Below, piece by piece: positions 26,619-36,990 of a stretch of DNA of 64,000 nucleotides; positions within the stretch are counted from its first letter, which is position 1; each line of letters begins with the position of its first letter. The notes beneath the pieces are model-generated. The model made no database searches and was not told the DNA's origin. It was given only the letters and a program-made list of their open reading frames with translations. This stretch comes from Thermodesulfobium narugense DSM 14796 (GTDB lineage Bacteria > Thermodesulfobiota > Thermodesulfobiia > Thermodesulfobiales > Thermodesulfobiaceae): the NCBI RefSeq assembly GCF_000212395.1, contig NC_015499.1, positions 124,001 through 188,000 of the forward strand, written 5' to 3'. The position numbers were made by a program, and so were the translations under genes.

Positions 26619-26966
26619 TTAAGCTTTTATGTATTGATACCCAGCTTTAGAAAGATTTACCATTTCTACAATGCCCGAAGGGACTATTTTTACGAACTCT
26701 AGTACGTTATCTAAAGCAGTGTGGGTTTCTCTCAGGGCGTTTTGTGAAACCATAAATTTTACTCCTTTTTTGTGCAGGTTAACCATCTCATCTTTTAAAG
26801 AATTTTCTCTATCCTTTGTAAAGAGTTTTACTCCATCGCCGTTTGCAATAAATACAATTTGTATCCCATCATCCTTATAAGCCTCTAGTAAATTTTTCGC
26901 GCTGAAAAATGCCTTAGAAAGCCTAACGCTGTCGTCAGTGTCAATATGAAATACTACGCTGTTCAT
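26619..26966 (-). CDS. DsrE/DsrF-like family protein
   Basis: 115 residues resembling the DsrE-like fold: FHIDTDDSVRLSKAFFSAKNLLEAYKDD at the start, IVFIANGDGVKLFTKD in the middle. Members include sulfur-carrier proteins. A cysteine essential in the sulfur-relay enzymes is not evident here; the sequence contains no cysteine at all, so persulfide chemistry is unlikely. Start ATG with TAAGGGGG 9 nt upstream. Single-gene unit between the histidine-tail gene and porin 2. Confidence 0.75.
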   Translation of the reverse strand: MNSVVFHIDTDDSVRLSKAFFSAKNLLEAYKDDGIQIVFIANGDGVKLFTKDRENSLKDEMVNLHKKGVKFMVSQNALRETHTALDNVLEFVKIVPSGIVEMVNLSKAGYQYIKA

Positions 26967-27053
26967 AAATATTTACCCCCTTATGTATAAGTTATATTTA
27001 TTATACAATAAAAAACACTTGAGCTACTATTATATGGGCATTTTCCAGCTAAT

Positions 27054-27084
27054 AAAAAAGCCCTCCCAATTTCTCAGGAGGGCT
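27054..27084 (-). terminator. Terminator of SLH porin gene 2
   Basis: On the minus strand: stem AGCCCTCC / GGAGGGCT with a short loop followed by TTTTTTATT. Located 15 bp after the porin 2 stop. Sequence closely resembles the porin 3 terminator at 29191-29219. Confidence 0.9.
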
Positions 27085-27098
27085 TGTGGGAGTTTTCT

Positions 27099-28742
27099 TT
27101 AGAAGTTTACGTTTAGCTCAAATTCGAATTCGTTGTAATTGTTTGCTTGAGATGGGTTGAAGGTATAGTAATATCCGTTTGTTGTGTCAGTGTTATAAGG
27201 TTTTTGACCCTTTTGGTATATGTAGACAAGAGAAAGGTGTGCGTTCTTTGCAACTGGTATTAGATAGTAGAAGTCTAAATAATCTTTATATCCTGTGCTT
27301 ACTGTGTTGTTGATAAATGGATTGTACCACTTGTTGTTTCCAAACCACAAATCAGTTCCAAGTGTGCCGACGAGGAATGGCATATCTCCACCAATTCCCC
27401 ATGCGCCGCCGTTTACGCTACTTATGCCGCTAATATTTCCGCTGCCGTCAAGAACTGGCATATCAGTTGATGTCCCTTCATAACCTAAATACATGTCTAC
27501 TCCATATATGTTCCAACTTCCAAGCACCAACCACCAGTCATACTTTCCATATTGACCGTTGTTTCCCGTTGTAAGAGCAGTAGCACCTGCAACAGGAAGA
27601 CCGGGTGTACCAGTTTGATTAGCACCTGAGTACAAACTGCCATAATAGGCGAACTTGTCTACATAGCCGTAATCTGCTTCTAAGTTAAAGGCATTAAATA
27701 ACTTTGTCTTAAGATTTAATATGTATACGTCTTTATCCTTATATCCATTTGCTTCTTGAGTAGAAGTAATAGAACCGTCGTCAAAAAATTTTGCCCAGGT
27801 AGCTGAAACGGTTGTGGATGGCAAGAAGTTTGACATATCAAATATTACTTGACCACCCTCAATGCCTTCGTCTAAAAACATGTTGTTGTAATATTGACCC
27901 TGATCCATAGTTGGCAGCCTGCCGAGTACGAACGTTATGGGATACGGATTGAGAGTCCATGTAATATATGATCTGTCAACGAAGAGCGTGTTTGAATTAT
28001 CCATGTAACCAGAAGTAGCTGCTATTACGGGATTATTGGATCCTCCTGCGGTATTGTGGCCTGCATTCTTTTCAACTACAAGCCTGCCGTTGAAGCTGAT
28101 GTTGTCTGCGACTGGCGCTGCGATGTTTAGCCTGATCCTATACTTCATGTAGGTATCGTTCTTTGTGTCCTGCAGCCCTGGATTGCCTGCATTGGTCATG
28201 CTTGGCGATACCGTGCCTATTATTGCTCCGTTTGTACTGGTATTATAGTCATAAATATCTTGCGTCACTGTGTATGTGTTGGCTTTTAAAGGACTAAGAG
28301 CATAGTAGTCCTGACTTGCAGTATTTAGTCTAAACTGTGCATCTCCTGTGAAGTTTACAGTGTCAAGAGCTGCCTTCTTCTCAAGCGCTGCAACTCTGAC
28401 GTTTAGAGAGGCGAGTTCTGACTTAAACTCTTCAGCGAGTTTCATAAGAGTTGCGATGTCGTTAGCGTTAAGCTGGATCTTTTGATCCTGTGCATTTTGA
28501 CCTTTTTCATACATATCAAGCATTCTTGCAACTACCATTGCCATCTCATAACGGGTGGCTGTTCTTTCGCCTCTAAATGTTGAGTCCCCATAACCAATGA
28601 CCAATCCCTTTGCTGCTAAATCTTGCACTGCTTTGTATGCCCAAGAATTAGCTGGCACATCAGAGAATGGTCCTGCCATAGCGGGAACTGCAAGAAAGGC
28701 GATTAGAGATGCGACTACAAAAAAGAAAGCTAATTTTCTCAA
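27099..28742 (-). CDS. SLH-domain outer-membrane porin, copy 2
   Basis: 547 residues, same architecture as copies 1 and 3: signal peptide (through AVPAMA), one SLH domain (about 25-75), coiled coil, beta-barrel with final strand FEFELNVNF. The first 130 residues are close to the other copies but not identical (MRKLAFF..., DSTFRGERTATR), and the barrel is more divergent, with different loops. It starts at TTG, not ATG. Leader is related but has a different ribosome-binding region (GGGGGATTTTAAAAG). Copies 2 and 3 are tandem on the minus strand with separate promoters and terminators. Confidence 0.88.
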   Translation of the reverse strand: MRKLAFFFVVASLIAFLAVPAMAGPFSDVPANSWAYKAVQDLAAKGLVIGYGDSTFRGERTATRYEMAMVVARMLDMYEKGQNAQDQKIQLNANDIATLMKLAEEFKSELASLNVRVAALEKKAALDTVNFTGDAQFRLNTASQDYYALSPLKANTYTVTQDIYDYNTSTNGAIIGTVSPSMTNAGNPGLQDTKNDTYMKYRIRLNIAAPVADNISFNGRLVVEKNAGHNTAGGSNNPVIAATSGYMDNSNTLFVDRSYITWTLNPYPITFVLGRLPTMDQGQYYNNMFLDEGIEGGQVIFDMSNFLPSTTVSATWAKFFDDGSITSTQEANGYKDKDVYILNLKTKLFNAFNLEADYGYVDKFAYYGSLYSGANQTGTPGLPVAGATALTTGNNGQYGKYDWWLVLGSWNIYGVDMYLGYEGTSTDMPVLDGSGNISGISSVNGGAWGIGGDMPFLVGTLGTDLWFGNNKWYNPFINNTVSTGYKDYLDFYYLIPVAKNAHLSLVYIYQKGQKPYNTDTTNGYYYTFNPSQANNYNEFEFELNVNF

Positions 28743-28940
28743 CTTTTAAAATCCCCCTTTAGGAAAGTTTAATTTTTTTTGTTTCGTATATTAGCCTCTT
28801 TACAGAATCACTTCTTGCACTCGGGGGATTTCACCTCCTTTTTTTGCAGATTGAGATCATCTGTAAAAGGCTCTTTGAAGGCTAATGCCATTCAAAGCAT
28901 TAAATAGTGGTGAATATTTAGTTATCAAAGTCCTTTACTA
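28330..28940 (-). repeat. Repeat copy B (porin 2 leader and 5' coding part)
   Basis: Related to repeat copies A and C; the leader region from 28743 to about 28880 is nearly identical apart from the bases next to the start codon, then diverges within the first hairpin while keeping its pairing. Confidence 0.75.
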
Positions 28941-28948
28941 CTAACACC
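28743..28948 (-). promoter_or_regulatory. Conserved structured 5' leader of SLH porin gene 2
   Basis: Same element order as the porin 1 leader. The first hairpin has changed sequence but keeps the 7-bp stem, a bulge at the same place and the GGC/GCC pairs, with loop ATTA instead of the longer A-U tip. The C5 run and its flank (AAATCCCCC) can pair perfectly over 9 bp with GGGGGATTT at the true ribosome-binding site, longer than in copies 1 and 3. Confidence 0.65.
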
Positions 28949-28954
28949 AGACAA

Positions 28955-28983
28955 ATAATATTATGTTTATACAACTTTGTCAA
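28955..28983 (-). promoter_or_regulatory. Promoter of SLH porin gene 2
   Basis: On the minus strand: TTGACA (28983-28978), 17-bp spacer, TATTAT (28960-28955). Gives a leader of about 205 nt. Confidence 0.7.
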
Positions 28984-28984
28984 A

Positions 28985-29190
28985 AATATTTTGTATTAAA
29001 TACAATTTATTTTTATTTAATGCTTGAGGTTTTTTAGGAGGATTAAAAGTTAATAAGATCCAAAAAATTAATTTATATATAATTTTTTTTATTTTTCTAT
29101 AGCGATTATTTTTTAAAGATATCAATAATACTTTAATATTATTGGTGTTCCAAAATTTAATTAAATTAATTTTTATTAAATAAAAACAAA
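28985..29190. other. AT-rich intergenic DNA between porins 2 and 3
   Basis: About 200 bp, almost only A and T. One AGGAGG-like box is present near 29036-29041 but no credible ORF follows. I see no further gene or structured element. Confidence 0.5.
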
Positions 29191-29219
29191 AAAAGCCCTC
29201 CCGATTTCTCGGGAGGGCT
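29191..29219 (-). terminator. Terminator of SLH porin gene 3
   Basis: Perfect stem AGCCCTCCCGA / TCGGGAGGGCT with a 4-nt loop; on the minus strand it is followed by a T-run. Located 11 bp after the porin 3 stop. Confidence 0.93.
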
Positions 29220-29229
29220 AAAAAAGTTT

Positions 29230-30840
29230 TTAGAACTTTACGTCCATCTGGATGTAGTATCTTTGATCCTTATCGATCTGATCTGGGTTGAAGGTGTAGT
29301 AATAAGTACCATCGGTGTTATAAGGCTTTTTGCCCTTCCAGTAGTCGTAGTTAAGAGTAAGAGATGCATTCTTTGCGACTGGAAGAGTGTAGTATACGTT
29401 GTAATAGTCCTTGTATTCTGTGGTGCCCATTGTGTTAAGTATGAATGGGTTAAACCACTTGTTGTTGCCAAACCAAAAGTCGCCTGTAAGTGCACCGACT
29501 GGTAGAGGAATGGTAGCTCCTACTCTGAATGCTCCGCCGTTTACAGTGCTTGTGGCGCTAAGATTTGGACCGTTTGAAGTAGCTGATGGCATATCGGTAG
29601 ATGTGCCATTGTAGCCTGCCCACATATCTACGTTGTAGATATTCCAGTTACCTATTATTGCCCACCAATCATACTTGCCATAAACTCCATTTGATGCTGT
29701 TGTTGAACTCATAGGTTGATAGGCCGAAGCAAAATATGTTAGCTTGTCTACATAGCCGTAATCTGCCTCTAAGCCAAAGGTGTTGAAGAGCTTTGTCTTG
29801 AGGTTTAATACAAATACATCTTTGTCCTTGTAACCATTTGCTTCTTGTTGAGAAGTAACCGAGCCTGCATCAAAGAGCTTTACCCATGCAGCTGAAACTG
29901 ATGTGGATGGAAGGAAGTTTGACATATCAAATACTACCATGCCACCTTCTGTGCCTGTGTCCATAAACAGGTTGCTGTAATAAGCTCCTGCATCCATAGT
30001 AGGAAGTCTACCAAGGACGAATGTTACAGGATATGGATTCAAAGTCCATGTGATGTAAGATCTCTCTACATAAAGAGTGTTGTTGTCGTCGTTGTAACCG
30101 GTAAGTGATGCATACAATGGGCTACTGTTAGAAGAACCGTTACTATTTACGCCAGCATTCTTCTCCATTGTAAGTCTTGCGTTGAAGCTGATGTTGTCAG
30201 CAACTGGCGCTGCAACGTTTAGTCTGATTCTATAACGCATAAATGTATCGTTCTTTGCATCTGCTGGTGCTGCTGAAAGGTTAGCGCCACCATTTGGATA
30301 AGAAAGATTGCCTACTATGCCGCCTGCTGTTGAGCCTAAGGTGTCCCCTGTACCTAAGTCTGGTGACACAACATTAGGTGTTGAACTACTTGGTAGTGCA
30401 TAAAATGTTTTCTTTTCGCTGCCAAGTCTAAATCTTGCATCTCCTGTGAAATTCACAGTGTCAAGAGCTGCCTTCTTCTCAAGCGCTGCAACTCTAACGT
30501 TTAGTGATGCGAGTTCTGACTTAAACTCTTCAGCGAGTTTCATAAGAGTTGCGATGTCGTTAGCGTTAAGCTGGATCTTTTGATCCTGTGCATTTTGACC
30601 TTTTTCATACATATCAAGCATTCTTGCAACTACCATTGCCATCTCATAACGGGTGGCAAGTCTGTCGCCTCTAAATGTTCCGTCGCCATAACCAATGACC
30701 AATCCCTTTGCTGCTAAATCTTGCACTGCTTTGTATGCCCAAGAATTAGCTGGCACATCAGAGAATGGTCCTGCCATAGCGGGAACTGCAAGGGCGACGA
30801 GAAGAGATGCGACTACAAAAAACATAGCAAATTTTCTCAT
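29230..30840 (-). CDS. SLH-domain outer-membrane porin, copy 3
   Basis: 536 residues. Residues 1-145 are essentially identical to copy 1 (signal peptide, SLH domain, coiled coil). The barrel is also closely related to copy 1, with shared strands (FNARLTM, RSYITWTLNPYPVTFVLGRLPTMD, FLPSTSVSAAWVKLFDAG) and differing loops, which are likely surface exposed. Same leader and ATG start context as copy 1. Confidence 0.88.
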   Translation of the reverse strand: MRKFAMFFVVASLLVALAVPAMAGPFSDVPANSWAYKAVQDLAAKGLVIGYGDGTFRGDRLATRYEMAMVVARMLDMYEKGQNAQDQKIQLNANDIATLMKLAEEFKSELASLNVRVAALEKKAALDTVNFTGDARFRLGSEKKTFYALPSSSTPNVVSPDLGTGDTLGSTAGGIVGNLSYPNGGANLSAAPADAKNDTFMRYRIRLNVAAPVADNISFNARLTMEKNAGVNSNGSSNSSPLYASLTGYNDDNNTLYVERSYITWTLNPYPVTFVLGRLPTMDAGAYYSNLFMDTGTEGGMVVFDMSNFLPSTSVSAAWVKLFDAGSVTSQQEANGYKDKDVFVLNLKTKLFNTFGLEADYGYVDKLTYFASAYQPMSSTTASNGVYGKYDWWAIIGNWNIYNVDMWAGYNGTSTDMPSATSNGPNLSATSTVNGGAFRVGATIPLPVGALTGDFWFGNNKWFNPFILNTMGTTEYKDYYNVYYTLPVAKNASLTLNYDYWKGKKPYNTDGTYYYTFNPDQIDKDQRYYIQMDVKF

Positions 30841-31041
30841 CTTTGCATTTCCCCCTTTAGGAAAGTTTAATTTTTTTTGTTTCGTATATTAGCCTCTTTA
30901 CAGAATCACTTCTTGCACTCGGGGGATTTCACCTCCTTTTTTTGCAGATTGAGATCGTCTGTAAAAGGCTCTTTGAAGGCTTTAAAAAGCCTTTCAAAGC
31001 TTTGGGAGAAGCAAAACTATATTTAGTTGTCAAAGTTGGCA
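30418..31041 (-). repeat. Inverted repeat copy C (porin 3 leader and 5' coding part)
   Basis: Near-identical reverse complement of 16927-17560; the leader part is the same to within a few bases. Together they flank a segment of about 13 kb. Confidence 0.85.
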
Positions 31042-31056
31042 AAAACATTTCAATTG
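30841..31056 (-). promoter_or_regulatory. Conserved structured 5' leader of SLH porin gene 3
   Basis: Nearly base-for-base the same as the porin 1 leader, including both hairpins, the AAGGAGGTGA box, the C5 run, the six-codon ORF and the GGGGG ribosome-binding site 10 nt before ATG. Confidence 0.65.
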
Positions 31057-31062
31057 CTAGAT

Positions 31063-31091
31063 ATTATACACCTTTGTCAATTCTTGATCAA
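31063..31091 (-). promoter_or_regulatory. Promoter of SLH porin gene 3
   Basis: On the minus strand: TTGATC (31091-31086), 17-bp spacer, TATAAT (31068-31063). Gives a leader of about 215 nt, matching the other two porin genes. Confidence 0.65.
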
Positions 31092-31204
31092 CTAATCTAA
31101 TATTATAATAGCATTAAACTACAAAGAACTTTGCAAATTTTATCTCAACTTATCTGGGTTAAAATTTTAATGTAAATTTAGTGTTTAATTGATATAATTA
31201 ATCC

Positions 31205-31339
31205 ATGTTTAAAGACTATAGGGTAAAAGCTTTGAATTCCATAAAAGTTGCTTCAAATCTATTTCGTATCTTGTTGGCTCTTTTTTTTCTATATATTATT
31301 ATGTCTTCTCAAGGATCGAAAAAACAACTCAACCGTTAA
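31205..31339 (+). CDS. Possible 44-residue membrane peptide
   Basis: Small ORF encoding a positively charged N-terminus (FKDYRVKALNSIKVA) and one hydrophobic helix (LFRILLALFFLYIIM). No ribosome-binding site, but TATAAT at 31193-31198 would start transcription at about the ATG, i.e. a leaderless mRNA. A good -35 box is missing. Weak evidence; the stretch from 31092 to 31204 shows nothing else. Confidence 0.25.
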   Translation: MFKDYRVKALNSIKVASNLFRILLALFFLYIIMSSQGSKKQLNR

Positions 31340-31340
31340 C

Positions 31341-31369
31341 TTAATATTAACATTGTGCTGTGCTATAAT
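31341..31369 (+). promoter_or_regulatory. Promoter upstream of the HNH gene
   Basis: TTAATA (31341-31346), 17-bp spacer, TATAAT (31364-31369) with a TGC just before it, i.e. an extended -10. Predicted leader about 85 nt. Confidence 0.5.
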
Positions 31370-31461
31370 CATTAAAGCTGTATTAGAGTTAGATTAGACT
31401 TTCAAATAACTTTGAGGGGTGAACAGTTTTCCTTACAAAAAAGGGGCTTTCTGATGAAAAG

Positions 31462-31959
31462 GTGTTGGTATTAAACTCTTCGTTTTATCCTCTAGGAGTT
31501 AGTTCCTGGAGAAAGGGAGTTTTGCTTGTTTGGAAGAAAAAGGCAGAGGTAATTGAATATAATGGTCATTTTTTGAGGGATGACTTAAGGCTTCCCTGTG
31601 TAATACGGCTTGATAGAAATATCTTTTTGCCACACAAAGACGTTGCACTAACGAGGAAAAATATAATTGCAAGGGATCAAAATACATGCCAATACTGTGG
31701 CAAAAAATCCTCGAACCTTACGGTTGATCATATAATTCCTAAATCCAGAGGAGGAGAGCTTTCCTGGGAAAACGTAGTAGCTGCCTGTCAGGCTTGTAAC
31801 CTGAAAAAGGGCAATAGAACTCCGGAAGAGGCCAACATGAAACTTCTTAGGCTCCCAAGAAAGCCAAAAATTCCGTCAAATCTCCTTGATATCGTTAGAT
31901 TTGCAAAAAGCCAATATCATGAATGGATAAAATATATACCTAAAAAGTATCTTTCTTAA
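31462..31959 (+). CDS. HNH endonuclease family protein
   Basis: 165 residues. N-terminal part (VLVLNSSFYPLGVSSWRKGVLLVWKKKAEVIEY) is typical of a widespread stand-alone HNH family. The HNH/zinc site follows with CQYCGKKSS, TVDHIIPKSRGGELSWENVVAACQACNLKKG (Asp-His, Asn and second CxxC). Probable nuclease of unknown substrate. The start is uncertain: GTG 31462 is used here, but the best ribosome-binding site (AAGGGG 31441-31446) serves an out-of-frame ATG at 31454, and the frame is open back to 31423. It ends exactly where convergent trmL ends. Confidence 0.85.
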   Translation: MLVLNSSFYPLGVSSWRKGVLLVWKKKAEVIEYNGHFLRDDLRLPCVIRLDRNIFLPHKDVALTRKNIIARDQNTCQYCGKKSSNLTVDHIIPKSRGGELSWENVVAACQACNLKKGNRTPEEANMKLLRLPRKPKIPSNLLDIVRFAKSQYHEWIKYIPKKYLS

Positions 31960-32409
31960 TTACCAATTTTCTATCTGTCTTAGCGCTTCGTACAAAACTA
32001 TTGCTACGCTATTAGCAAGATTTAAAGATCTTGCCTCCTTTTTCATTGGAATAAAGTATGTTTTTTCTTCAAACTCTTGAAGTATGTTTTTATCAAGACC
32101 CATGCTTTCCTTTCCGAATATTAAGATGCTTTCTTTAGAATAGCGTCCTTTTGTATAGATATTTTTGCCAGATGGGCTAAAAAGAAAGATATCATTTTGG
32201 TCAAAAACAGCTCTTGCCTCCTCGAAAGTGGGATAAAATGTGAAGTCAAGATGTTTCCAGTAGTCCATCCCAGCTCTTTTTAATTTTTTGTCGTTTAATA
32301 TAAAGCCGGTAGGTCCTACTATAATTAACGAGACTCCGGTAGCTACACAGAGTCTTCCTATGTTACCTGTATTTTGTGGAATTTCAGGTTCAACTAATAC
32401 AACCTTCAT
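31960..32409 (-). CDS. trmL: tRNA (cytidine(34)-2'-O)-methyltransferase
   Basis: SPOUT-fold methyltransferase (149 residues) that methylates the wobble base of tRNA-Leu. Motifs: VEPEIPQNTGNIGRLC at the N-terminus, LIFGKESMGLD (knot region) and PMKKEARSLNLANSVAIVLYEALRQ at the end. Stand-alone gene; its stop codon abuts that of the HNH gene. Confidence 0.95.
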   Translation of the reverse strand: MKVVLVEPEIPQNTGNIGRLCVATGVSLIIVGPTGFILNDKKLKRAGMDYWKHLDFTFYPTFEEARAVFDQNDIFLFSPSGKNIYTKGRYSKESILIFGKESMGLDKNILQEFEEKTYFIPMKKEARSLNLANSVAIVLYEALRQIENW

Positions 32410-32733
32410 TTTACTTCTGGGCTACATACGATATTATTTTAAATTTCTTCTCCTGCTTTACCAAAAATAATTTAAACAATTTAGTCTTCCTTGTTAAGAT
32501 CCTTTTTGATGTTCTGAACTTACTTTTATATATTCTACATTTATTCTACAATTAATGTGCTCAGTTTTACCCTGCGTCTGGACTGCAGAACCTATAAATT
32601 TTGAAAACTCAGTGATACTAAACACACAATTATATCATAATACAAAATACTAAAAAGCCAAAAGAAGAAATAAGATTATTTAACGATTAATTAAATAGAT
32701 TTATTGTAACTGTTAGTAGCTTTTGTTTTTCGT
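32410..32733. other. Intergenic region upstream of glnB
   Basis: About 320 bp without a supported gene. A 32-codon ORF at 32555 has no ribosome-binding site. A locally GC-rich patch at about 32571-32592 stands out in AT-rich surroundings, but I could not assign a structure. Divergent promoters for trmL and glnB must lie here. Confidence 0.4.
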
Positions 32734-32735
32734 TT

Positions 32736-32762
32736 TTGATTATTCACAGTATTCTATATAAT
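32736..32762 (+). promoter_or_regulatory. Candidate promoter of glnB-lysA
   Basis: TATAAT at 32757-32762; the -35 is weak, with TTGATT at 32736-32741 at a short 15-bp spacing. A nitrogen-responsive operator could not be recognised. Confidence 0.4.
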
Positions 32763-32793
32763 ATAGTAGAATGTTAAGATCTCTAATTATTTT

Positions 32794-34441
<1,648 letters not shown>

Positions 34442-34521
34442 TTTTGAGATGCTTAATATGTCTTGCGAAGACTTTGTGAGCACTTTTATTAGTGTAATTA
34501 GTGAATTAGAAAGGAGCTTAT

Positions 34522-35595
34522 ATGAGATTTTTAAATATAAAGTTTATTGTGCCTGTTATTTTGATTCTTGTTATCGCAGGCGCTTTATTATGGCATTTTT
34601 CACATAGAGTTGAACACGTATCCTTTGCCCAAGTTGACAAACTAAATACCGATAACATTACGGATCAAATAAGGTCAAAACTAACTGGCGATGTTCTTGA
34701 TATTAAGTCTGCATCTGATGGTTTTGTGACTGGAGCATGGGTTGCGCTGAAGGTAAACCCTCAAAGCGATAAATCGTTTGAGTTACAAGCAAAAAATATA
34801 TTTTCATCTTTGTTTTCAATTTCAGGCCTTGATTTTGTAGAGATAAGCTTCATAGAGAGGCCTGCTCCGCATAAATACGGCTACGGTGAATTATTTACTG
34901 CACTTTCCACTAAAAGTGCATTTAAGGACAATGAGCCTCTTGAAGATTGCGGTTACTTTTGGTCATGGAATAATGGTAAGCCTTATTACAAGGGCAAGGA
35001 TCCGTTTGGCAAGGTAAAAGAAACTGCTTCTTTAAAACAGGGCGAGAAAAGGGTTTATTTGACGTTTGACGATGGTCCATTTCCCCTATATTCGCTTTTG
35101 CTTGCCGATTTGATAAGACATTATGGCCATGCTACTTTTTTCTTGGTTGGCAAGATGCTTGAAGTAAGGCCTTATATAGGAAAGATCTTGCAGGATTGGG
35201 GCATTGAAATTGGATACCACTCAGAAGATCACTACAACTTCAACAAATTAGATAATGCTATGGCAAAGGATGAAATTACTCTTGAAACCGCTACCTTTAA
35301 GGCTGCAGACTTAGATTTGTCCAAAATCAAATGGTTTAGGCCACCCGGTGGGGACCTTGACAGCCAGAAGGAAGAACTCGTGAAAGATTTAGGGTTAAAA
35401 GTAGCCTGGTGGAATGTAAACACGGCAGATTATATAAAAGAAACCAGCAGAGAACAGATTGCAAACTCTTATCTTTCTGGACTTAAGGATGGAAACGTTT
35501 TCCTTGGGCATCAGGGTCTTTTAAAGACTATTCAAGCTCTTGAAGTAGTTTTGCCTATTATGAAATCAAAAGGTTATAGCTTTGGAAGTTTATGA
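34522..35595 (+). CDS. Membrane-anchored polysaccharide deacetylase
   Basis: 357 residues: N-terminal transmembrane anchor (about 7-25), an unassigned region to about 170, then a NodB/carbohydrate-esterase-4 domain. Catalytic features: TFDDGP with Asp183/Asp184, metal ligands His233 and His237 in HSEDH, and FRPPGGD near residue 272. Probably deacetylates peptidoglycan or another envelope glycan. It is followed after 21 bp by glmM, which makes the amino-sugar precursor, a sensible pairing. Confidence 0.88.
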   Translation: MRFLNIKFIVPVILILVIAGALLWHFSHRVEHVSFAQVDKLNTDNITDQIRSKLTGDVLDIKSASDGFVTGAWVALKVNPQSDKSFELQAKNIFSSLFSISGLDFVEISFIERPAPHKYGYGELFTALSTKSAFKDNEPLEDCGYFWSWNNGKPYYKGKDPFGKVKETASLKQGEKRVYLTFDDGPFPLYSLLLADLIRHYGHATFFLVGKMLEVRPYIGKILQDWGIEIGYHSEDHYNFNKLDNAMAKDEITLETATFKAADLDLSKIKWFRPPGGDLDSQKEELVKDLGLKVAWWNVNTADYIKETSREQIANSYLSGLKDGNVFLGHQGLLKTIQALEVVLPIMKSKGYSFGSL

Positions 35596-35616
35596 AAATT
35601 TTTAGGAGGATTTGAT

Positions 35617-36933
35617 TTGGCTCTTTTTGGTACGGATGGTATAAGAGGAAAAATTGGCTCAGATTTGAACGCTAAGCTTTGTTTTGATGTTAGTAGGGCG
35701 TTTGGATATTATTTAAGAAAAAACTTGCCTGGCTTACCAGTTCTGCTCGGAAAAGATACTAGGTTTTCTTCAGATATGATTGAGTCAGCTATTTCTGCAG
35801 GGCTTAGTTCTCAAGGAGTTGAGGTAATAAAATTGGGTATAATAACTACTCCAGGACTTCAATATTTATGTTCCTATAGAGAGTGCGCAGGCATAATGAT
35901 AACGGCATCTCACAACTTAGCATCTGATAATGGCATAAAGCTCTTTTCCAAAGGTGGTCTCAAACTTAGTCCTGAGGAAGAGTCTTATGTTGAAGGTTTT
36001 ATGAATAGCGATTTTAAAGAAGAGCCTCCAGCAAGAATTTATGAAGAGGGCAAGTTTGCTGAAGTCTATCTTAATTATTTAAAGGAGAGGTCAAGAGGTA
36101 TTATTGTAAAGGGCATTGTTTTAGATTGTGCCAATGGTTCTACCGTTCGCTTTGCACCTGGGATTTTCAACCACCTTCACCCAGATTTTTTGTATACTGC
36201 AGGCTGTTATCCTGATGGATACAATATAAACCTTAATTGTGGGAGCACTCATCCTGATGTTATTTGCGATCTCGTAAGAGGTTTAAACAAGACTTCGACA
36301 ATTGGATTTGCTTTTGATGGTGATGGCGACAGGGTTATAGCCTGTGATGATAGGGGAATAGTAGTTGACGGCGATGATTTTCTTGCAGTGCTTTCTTTGT
36401 GGCTAAAGGTAGTAATGGGTAAGAGAAAATTTTCTGTAGTGGGAACTGTTATGACGAATAGAGGGCTTGAAGAATTTTTGAAAAAAGAAAATATTCTTTT
36501 CTACCGATCTAAAGTAGGGGACAAAAATGTACACAGCATGATGAAAGAAAAGGGTGCGCTTCTCGGAGCAGAGACCAGTGGACATGTAATTATAGATGGT
36601 GAGTTATGTGGCGATGGAATGTTGGCTGCGATATACCTATTAAGAGGTGTTCATGAGCTTGGACTTAAAAAACTCAATCTTTTTAAAAAGTATTATCAAA
36701 TTATGAAGAGTATAAGATTAGAGTCAAGAATTTCTTCGCTTAGTCAAGAAGTAGTCGAGGAAATAGAGGAATTCCAGAAGAACTTTGATGGCAGGATAGT
36801 AGTGAGACCTTCTGGGACTGAACCTCTTGTAAGGGTTATGGTAGAGTCTAAGAGTTTAGAAGAGGCAGAGCTTGCCTGTTCGGACATCTGTAATATGATT
36901 GGGAAAAGAGAATTTAAAACTGTCAGCCAATAA
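35617..36933 (+). CDS. glmM: Phosphoglucosamine mutase
   Basis: Converts glucosamine-6-phosphate to glucosamine-1-phosphate for UDP-GlcNAc. 438 residues. FGTDGIRGK at the start, active-site serine in GIMITASHNLASDNGIK, metal loop FDGDGDR, and C-terminal phosphate site VRPSGTEPLVRVMVE. Start TTG after AGGAGGA. Confidence 0.96.
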   Translation: MALFGTDGIRGKIGSDLNAKLCFDVSRAFGYYLRKNLPGLPVLLGKDTRFSSDMIESAISAGLSSQGVEVIKLGIITTPGLQYLCSYRECAGIMITASHNLASDNGIKLFSKGGLKLSPEEESYVEGFMNSDFKEEPPARIYEEGKFAEVYLNYLKERSRGIIVKGIVLDCANGSTVRFAPGIFNHLHPDFLYTAGCYPDGYNINLNCGSTHPDVICDLVRGLNKTSTIGFAFDGDGDRVIACDDRGIVVDGDDFLAVLSLWLKVVMGKRKFSVVGTVMTNRGLEEFLKKENILFYRSKVGDKNVHSMMKEKGALLGAETSGHVIIDGELCGDGMLAAIYLLRGVHELGLKKLNLFKKYYQIMKSIRLESRISSLSQEVVEEIEEFQKNFDGRIVVRPSGTEPLVRVMVESKSLEEAELACSDICNMIGKREFKTVSQ

Positions 36934-36990
36934 ACAGGAGTTTTAGTTAAGTGGCTTTTAGGTAAAAATTATTTAGGAGGAAATTAAAAG

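Noticed and set aside
26619-26966. DsrE-like protein as a sulfur carrier of sulfate reduction
   Set aside because: It has no cysteine, so it cannot carry persulfide sulfur; no dsr gene is nearby.
16927-31041. Long inverted repeats as ends of a transposon or genomic island
   Set aside because: They are parts of paralogous porin genes; there is no transposase, integrase or target duplication, and the content between is ordinary.
32555-32653. 32-codon ORF in the glnB upstream region
   Set aside because: No ribosome-binding site, no recognisable composition; probably chance.
32410-32733. Known riboswitch or glutamine-type RNA upstream of glnB
   Set aside because: I could not match any conserved core; only a small GC-rich patch is seen.
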